A DNA stretch of 64,000 nt from Polytrichum commune (lineage: Eukaryota > Streptophyta > Polytrichopsida > Polytrichales > Polytrichaceae): NCBI GenBank assembly GCA_950295325.1, contig OX485805.1, forward strand, positions 6,326,501-6,390,500. Reading direction: 5' to 3'. Numbering within the stretch: the stretch's first letter is position 1; each line of letters begins with the position of its first letter. Below are positions 62,016 to 64,000 of the stretch, in pieces. The notes under the pieces are model-generated. The model was given only the letters and a program-made list of their open reading frames with translations, searched no databases and was not told where the DNA came from. A program made the translations under genes and the position numbers.

Positions 62016-62912
62016 TTGCCTCACCAAGCACCCAAAAGTGTCGTCAATGGCATGTCTGCATCTCAGGCAGACACCGGCTCCCTTTCCCTTGGTATGAGCG
62101 ACGTTGCAATGCCTTCACTATTCCAATATTCGGCCGTCGATGCTGCCTCTGCTGTTGATTACTCCAAAGACTCCGGGTTTGAAGACGGAGTCGTGGATAG
62201 CCCTCCTGCAAAGGTTGCAAAACTCAATTACTCTCCAAGTCCATCTCCATCTCCCCTCCGCAGTGAGAAGCACGTCCGTAACCCACGGTCGACCAGACGC
62301 CTTTGCATGGATGAACCCCAAATTGATGTCCCGGCGTTTGCGAACGTCCCTCTCGGGCTTGTATCTACACCCGTCGATGTCCCAAAAGCTCTAACCAGCG
62401 CCCCAAAGGCGAAGGTGCCCAACTATTGGCATTCTCAAGTTTTTCCTTGATGATTTCCGTGTATTAGTGCATTTCAACTTCTTGGGTTTTTCGGACTTCC
62501 ATCCGTAACTTGTAACCACTTATACTAACCCACTTCATTATATATATTTATGGTCATTGTTCAGACCCCAATGTACACGAATGTGGGCCGGGCATCATCG
62601 ACTTCGTCATTGGATAGGCGAACACTGAAGACAGCTTCTTGCGAGTCTGATCGTTGTTTGGCCCTACGGAAGAGTGCAAGACGTTCGGTTTCCCAAACGC
62701 ATTCGTATTCCACTTATTCGGAAGGGGGTCGGCAAATATGGGCAAATGGCGCATATTCGGGGTCAACAAATAAACAAGGTTACAGCCGCGGACCCGAGAT
62801 CTTTAGAGCCATGGAGGCCATGAAAGCAAAGGAACGGGAAACGGCCGTAAATGCTAATAATAGTATTGCAAAAGCAAAAGTAGTGAGTCGTAATCATGAT
62901 CCGAACGTATAG
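62016..62912 (+). CDS. Small Ser/Pro-rich exon pair at the 3' end of the element, parent uncertain
   Basis: Exon 62016-62438 is preceded by TCTTAG, and exon 62565-62912 by TTCAG. They join in phase 0 through a GT-AG intron with a weak donor (CTCAA|GTTTTT), giving 256 aa to the stop at 62912. The first part has an acidic and Ser-rich region (DYSKDSGFEDGVVDSPPAK) and then SPSPSPSPLRSEK. The second is basic, Ser/Arg-rich and ends in an alpha-helical EIFRAMEAMKAKERE stretch. No known domain. There is no ATG at the first exon's start (it opens with TTG after the acceptor), so an upstream exon is missing, or translation begins at an internal Met near 62052. It may be an alternative 3' end of the gene at 56433. 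AATAAA at about 63009 could serve as a poly(A) signal. Confidence 0.5.
62485..62509. repeat. Degenerate palindrome in intron 62439-62564
   Basis: TTTTTCGGACTTCCATCCGT keeps the CGGA…TCCG arms but has lost the CpG centre. It again lies inside an intron. Confidence 0.6.
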
Positions 62913-63192
62913 GCTATATTAACATACATGTAGTTGTGGAATTATGTTTCTAGGACTTTCGCCTAATATTGGATATTCCACTTGCATTTTGTACTTCAAC
63001 CCCTATTCAATAAATATGATATTGATTTTCCATATGCAAATGTTTTCATATATCCCATTTTCTTATTGTTAATGTGTAGTTCCATGCATTTGAGTCTCTT
63101 ATTTGTTTCCAAAATTGGGAACATAGCATATTTTTAGTGTTTTCATTCCTATAAATGTGAAAGCCACGTCCTTAAATAGTCTCAAAATTAAC

Positions 63193-63222
63193 AAAAAGTC
63201 TCCAAATAACGAATATAGTGTT
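63193..63222 (-). repeat. Right terminal inverted repeat of the large transposon
   Basis: The reverse complement starts AACACTATATTCGTTATTTG and includes GGAGACTTT, differing from the left end at two of the first 28 positions. AGTCTCAAAAT also occurs just inside both ends as a direct repeat (45978 and 63178). Confidence 0.75.
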
Positions 63223-63338
63223 CTTTTGTTGGTAAAAAAAAGGAGATATATTGTGGATAGATATTTCATTACGTAATTCCAAATAGTAAGTGATATTAAA
63301 TACACTATTTAGTGTGCTAACTTATGTGTCGGGCAAGT

Positions 63339-63553
63339 CAATGAACAAGGAGAACCAACCATAGTTGCAGATGAATTTGTTGAGTTTGACAAATAAGTGG
63401 TCGAAGTTCAAGGCTTTAGGAAAATTACCCATCATTTTAGAGGAATCTATAGAATATGCCTCAATTAGACCAAAATATGTCTAACATGTAACCGGTTGGA
63501 CTTGGAAACTCTAGGATCTCGACCGACTATGCACAAAATCTCTCAGGACAAGG
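63339..63553 (-). mobile_element. CARTG-family MITE, reverse orientation
   Basis: It begins CAATGAACAAGGAGAACC and runs through 'aacatgtaaccggttggacttgg', the inverse of the family core. It ends near TCTCTCAGGACAAGG. No clean octamer duplication was found. It lies just outside the right end of the large transposon. Confidence 0.6.
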
Positions 63554-64000
63554 CTTTAGCAAGCTTTTTTCAAAAAAGAGAAGAAAGGAAAGAAATGAAG
63601 ATGAGTGTTGGGAAGTCACATAATGTTTCCTACATAAGGTGCCAAACGGTGACCAACCCTCAATCCTTGGAAAAAGAGCATTGCTAGATTATGTGTGCGA
63701 GGTTTACAATAGCAACAAAGACTAGATTCCAAAATTTGAAAGACATGAGGAAATAAGTAACCCTAGTCACGAGGATCTCACAACTTAGGTTCAACAACCC
63801 ACTTAGGTTGAATAGAATTTCTATGTTGTAGGAGTAGATGTCAAAATCTAGATATTTGTTCCTAGAATCCTTAGGTCCTCTTCTTTCTTATAAGGTTCCC
63901 CAACACAAATATGGGCGTGAGGGGAGGTGATGACTAAACCAAATATTGTTATTAAGGTATGTGGGTCTTATGCGGTCACTTTTCTTAACAAATATATGAG
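63554..64000. other. Window end, no gene recognised
   Basis: A short open frame at 63496-63687 overlaps the MITE and has no known motif. The remaining sequence holds nothing I can name. Confidence 0.35.

Larger units (their letters stand above)
45946..63222. mobile_element. Putative 17.3-kb DNA transposon with CACTA-containing TIRs
   Basis: The left end at 45946 reads AACACTACATTCGTTA and continues to GGAGACTTT. The reversed right end from 63222 reads AACACTATATTCGTTA, also continuing to GGAGACTTT. They match at 26 of the first 28 positions. If the true ends are at CACTA the element is 45948-63220. Flanking target duplication is unclear: CTTT precedes and follows the AACACTA boundaries (a possible 4-bp duplication), while the trinucleotides outside CACTA do not match. 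Inside are a leftward DUF7869-like gene, a rightward ParB-like/phosphatase gene, a small 3' exon pair, and about 20 copies of a CpG-rich palindrome that I do not see elsewhere in the window. A MITE has inserted at 53380-53694. The element class is inferred from its ends, not proven. Confidence 0.7.

Noticed and set aside
45948-63220. Calling the large element a standard CACTA (En/Spm) transposon
   Set aside because: The ends contain CACTA, but the trinucleotides flanking them do not match and neither gene resembles the TNP2-type transposase, so the class is left open.

Overview
This window is nuclear DNA from a land plant. The evidence is a spliced AUX1/LAX auxin-importer gene, a plastid ndhH fragment inserted in nuclear DNA, a eukaryotic tRNA-Val(AAC), TTTAGGG-type telomere-like repeats and plant-style introns. 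The species cannot be read from the sequence. The divergent LAX protein and the repeat-rich, AT-rich background make me think of a non-flowering plant (bryophyte, lycophyte or fern), but that is a guess. Most of the window is transposon-derived.

Layout. 0-3 kb: small terminal-inverted-repeat (TIR) elements, including an 809-bp hAT-type MITE with a G-rich core. 4.5-11.5 kb: an intact eight-exon LAX gene (493 aa) whose introns hold copies of a second hAT-like MITE. 12-16.9 kb: degenerate repeats. 16.9-22.7 kb: a complete, probably autonomous hAT transposon (5,812 bp) with 17-bp identical TIRs, a perfect 8-bp target duplication and an intact three-exon BED-finger transposase. 22.7-32.8 kb: AT-rich DNA with minisatellites and a fold-back MITE and no recognisable gene. 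32.8-38.2 kb: remains of a kelch-repeat gene. 39.4 kb: tRNA-Val. 43.9 kb: the ndhH fragment.

45.9-63.2 kb is the most interesting part. I find a nearly matching 28-bp inverted repeat at 45946 and 63222 (26 of 28 positions, containing CACTA), which defines a putative 17.3-kb DNA transposon. It carries a leftward two-exon gene for a DUF7869-like protein with three acidic motifs suggestive of a DDE-type nuclease. It also carries a rightward multi-exon gene with a ParB/DGQHR-like motif, a coiled coil and, in frame at the end, an FCP1/NLI-type HAD phosphatase domain, followed by a small extra exon pair.

The whole element, and as far as I can see nothing else in the window, is peppered with a CpG-rich palindrome (core TTACGGACGCGCGTCCGTAA). 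The palindrome forms two exact tandem arrays (95-bp and 135-bp periods) in the space between the divergent genes, and copies also sit inside nearly every intron. A transposon with a self-encoded ParB-like protein and about 20 dispersed palindromic sites is the best candidate here for an undescribed system. Its function is inference.
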